In this document: positions 16,719 through 18,754 of the stretch, one piece after another | Numbering within the stretch: the first letter of the stretch is position 1 | How the letters are laid out: every line of letters begins with the position of its first letter | Position numbers and translations under genes: made by a program | Assembly (NCBI GenBank): GCA_014885115.2 | Contig: WKLE02000775.1 | Span: 21,438 to 40,191, forward strand | Direction of reading: 5' to 3' | Source: Asterionellopsis glacialis | Lineage: Eukaryota > Bacillariophyta > Plagiogrammaphyceae > Rhaphoneidales > Asterionellopsidaceae | Length of the DNA: 18,754 nt | Notes under the pieces: model-generated | What the model was told of the DNA's origin: nothing | Seen by the model: the letters and a program-made list of their open reading frames with translations, nothing else | Databases searched by the model: none

Positions 16719-17317
16719 ACTATGCTGCTCTTTGTTTATGTATGTGTTGTGGTGACTTCTTTTTGTTGTCGCCTCTATGGCAGTGTGACATGCGATATGT
16801 TTATCTTGAGATTTGTAGACATGCTATTATTTAATGCGACGTCCTGTTAAAACTTGATGTGATGGATAAAAAATCTTCACATGCTTCCGCGTGCTGGCGG
16901 ATGGAAACTTGTACGGTATCCGATCCCCCGGACGATGACGACAAGATCAACATTCGAGCTGACCTGGGAGTAAAAGCAGACTGCCTCTGTGCGACTGCGC
17001 GCATGATTGGAAGTTAAAATAACTCGAATCTTTATCACTTTTTGATCCTTGGGTTCATCGTGTCATTTTTCTTTTTCCACACCTATGCATATTGCAAAAA
17101 TGTGCATCCACCATCGATCATCCTACAGTATCTGCAAGGTCAAAATTTCAAGTTGGTACTGACATAATACACGTCGCATATCTGCACACAAGTGCTTTCA
17201 TCAAAAGAGGGCATTGAATCGTCGACTCACGTAGTCTCCTTCCGCATAAATTAAACCCTAACAAATCGATAGAGTGTCAACCCGTTCATTTTTTGGGAAG
17301 GAGGAAACAAAAATAAT
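16719..17317. promoter_or_regulatory. Divergent promoter region of the USP and cycloisomerase genes
   Basis: 599 bp between two divergently read starts. A telomere-repeat-like AAACCCTAA lies at 17253-17261, about 57 bp before the cycloisomerase ATG. No TATA box near either start and no gene in between is convincing; an open stretch at 16665-16850 lies over the USP 5' end and is a shadow. Confidence 0.4.
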
Positions 17318-18381
17318 ATGGATTTTCTAGATAACCCTGTAGCAATCAAAATGGCAGCCATTCTTGGTACCATGGTAGCTGGAATTGCAGGTCTTGTCAT
17401 GATACAAACACCTAAAAATGAACAAAGTGGTGATGAAGTATCTACATTCTTGGCCAATTCAAAATTGCAACCTTCCAAATATGCATATGAACGTTATGCA
17501 TTGATTTATACACCCATGTGGATTGGTGCCTTTGCTATCATTATTGTATTTCAACTTTATGAAGAATTCACGGCAACAACTTACAATGTAGTTTGTGTAG
17601 GTTTGGCTCTGCCCTTATTGTTACAACCTATTGTGTTTCCATCGGCGGGATGTAGCTCTCCTGATACAGACCGTCCAATTACAAGTCGGTATGCCTTCAA
17701 GGCAAATGTTTGGATTGCTATTTATAGCTTTATTGGGAATTATTGGTACACACATTACTTTTATTCTGTTCTCAAGGCTAAGTACACCATGCCAGCACAC
17801 CGTTTAAATAATGTGCCCATTGCATTGTACTTTGCTACACATTATTACTTTTCAACCTACCATGTATTCTCCAATGCACTGTTAAGGAAGGTCGCGACAA
17901 CGTACAAGGCTGGTATGGTACGGACGGTATTGTTCATTGCTGTAGTTGTAGTATTTTCCTACTTTACAGCCTTTATGGAAACATTGACAATATCATCCTT
18001 TCCCTACTATTCGTTTGAGGATCGCGATATGGCATATACAGTCGGAGTGAGTTTTTTTTTAAATTATCTGATTTCAATCTGCACCATGGACTCGTTTTTG
18101 TGTTTCTCGCATAGCTCACTTTTTCTGCTTTAAAATTCTTTCTTCATGTAATCACACAGAGTGCATTTTATGGTATATATTTCCTGGTTTCCTTCCCTGC
18201 CTTTCTTTTCTTTGATGATGACATTGATAAGAAGAAGGATGAACCTGGAAAGAAAGTAGTCACACTTTGGGATACCGTTGTATCTAGTTGTGGACATGGA
18301 ATGATGATTTTGATACTTTTAGATGTCGTTCGATTGTACCTTGACATACCTCTAATTGTTGGGACTTTACCATCGCCATGA
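17318..18381 (+). CDS. CPI1: Cycloeucalenol cycloisomerase (cyclopropylsterol isomerase)
   Basis: Opens the 9,19-cyclopropane ring of cycloeucalenol to give obtusifoliol (EC 5.5.1.9), a step of plant-type sterol synthesis from cycloartenol; it acts in the ER membrane. Two exons (17318-18046 and 18160-18381) join in phase 0 to about 316 aa, against 280 in Arabidopsis. Family landmarks are SKYAYERYALIYTPMWIG (53-70), YEEFT (81-85), KANVWI (128-133), GNYWYTHYFY (140-149), NNVP (164-167), YHVFSN (181-186), and FPYYSFEDRDMAYTVG at the exon junction (228-243). Several hydrophobic membrane segments are seen at about 11-29, 63-81, 88-106, 130-147, 201-219, 246-262 and 283-303. The N-terminal membrane segment and linker (1-50) extend beyond the plant core. 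The assignment rests on recalled plant sequence patterns and is strong. Confidence 0.92.
18047..18159 (+). other. Spliceosomal intron of the cycloisomerase gene
   Basis: A 113-bp intron with donor GTGAGT at 18047 and acceptor CACACAG ending at 18159. Unspliced, the frame ends at 18133. Splicing joins ...AYTVG to SAFYGIYFLVSFPAF, which matches the expected continuation of the family. Confidence 0.92.
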
Positions 18382-18474
18382 TAATAGTGAAAAAAAATAT
18401 CTATAATGTTATTTCTACACAGAAACTGTAGCATGTCTAGAGAAGAAATTTCACCAACGTTCCATTCCAAGAGA

Positions 18475-18754
18475 TTAGTTTTCATCTTCTCCTCTTGCTT
18501 CATTTGCTGCAATTTGTTCTTCCAGTAGTCGTTGCATCGCCATAGCTTCATCTTGTCCTCCACCATCGCCTCCAAAACCCATTGCCATTGCAGCCTGCCG
18601 TTGTTGCTGTAACTCTCGCCGTTGTTCTAAATTTCGTCTCCGTGCCTTTTTTCCAGATTTACGTGCTCTGCCATTATTATTGTTGTTATTGTTATCTGGT
18701 AAATCATTATTTTCTGCGTCATTATCTGGTGCACGAGCCACACCACCTGCTGCT
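18475..18754 (-). CDS. C-terminal part of an unrecognised low-complexity protein (5' end outside window)
   Basis: About 92 residues ending at TAA 18475-18477; the frame stays open to the window edge, so the start lies beyond it. A GTG at 18741 is not a believable start. The order is a small Ala/Gly stretch, an Asp/Asn-rich part with a run of seven Asn, a basic patch KSGKKARRR, then a Gln/Arg/Glu-rich helix-prone segment, a Gly-rich turn, and an acidic helix-prone end. Such tails occur in many unrelated proteins, so no function is offered. It is convergent with CPI1, with 93 bp between the stops. The open frame, composition and position favour a real gene. Confidence 0.5.
   Translation of the reverse strand, partial: AAGGVARAPDNDAENNDLPDNNNNNNNGRARKSGKKARRRNLEQRRELQQQRQAAMAMGFGGDGGGQDEAMAMQRLLEEQIAANEARGEDEN

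Overview
The window looks like nuclear DNA of a photosynthetic stramenopile, most probably a diatom. Three things support this: spliceosomal introns of about 84 and 113 bp; a cycloeucalenol cycloisomerase, which belongs to the cycloartenol route of sterol synthesis; and a pseudouridine synthase whose N-terminus has the signal-peptide plus 'A-V-F-A / F' pattern of diatom plastid targeting (ASAFAP type). No species can be named from the sequence.

Layout. 1-395: upstream region of the first gene. 396-2375 (+): Pescadillo (PES1/NOP7), two exons. 2565-3941 (-): an AsaB/CmcJ-type Fe(II)/2-oxoglutarate oxygenase. 3942-5079: long intergenic region with a dense cluster of a palindromic 9-mer, a TATA-like box and no convincing gene. 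5080-6474 (-): APH/choline-kinase-fold phosphotransferase. 6475-11331: about 4.9 kb of AT-rich transposon graveyard. It holds a frameshifted minus-strand transposon-type ORF, a broken non-LTR reverse transcriptase on the plus strand, a set of short direct and inverted repeats, and a frameshifted Cys/Pro/Ser-rich coding remnant. 11332-12894 (-): EF-hand protein of unknown role. 13771-15258 (+): RluD-like pseudouridine synthase, probably plastid-targeted. 15471-16718 (-): ubiquitin-specific protease with an N-terminal signal peptide or anchor. 17318-18381 (+): cycloeucalenol cycloisomerase, two exons. 18475-end (-): C-terminal end of an unrecognised low-complexity protein that runs off the window.

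The live genes are compact. They form convergent pairs with short 3' gaps (PES1/oxygenase 189 bp, RluD-like/USP 212 bp, CPI1/last gene 93 bp) and divergent pairs with shared upstream regions (EF-hand/RluD-like, USP/CPI1). There is no operon and no obvious functional cluster: the genes serve ribosome biogenesis, organellar RNA modification, deubiquitination, sterol synthesis and secondary-metabolite-type oxidation.

The observations most worth a second look are the secretory-type deubiquitinase, which is a candidate for the diatom periplastid ubiquitin system, the TACC(A/T)GGTA palindrome cluster with its orphan promoter-like island, and the two frameshifted remnants whose probable causal lesions can be seen.
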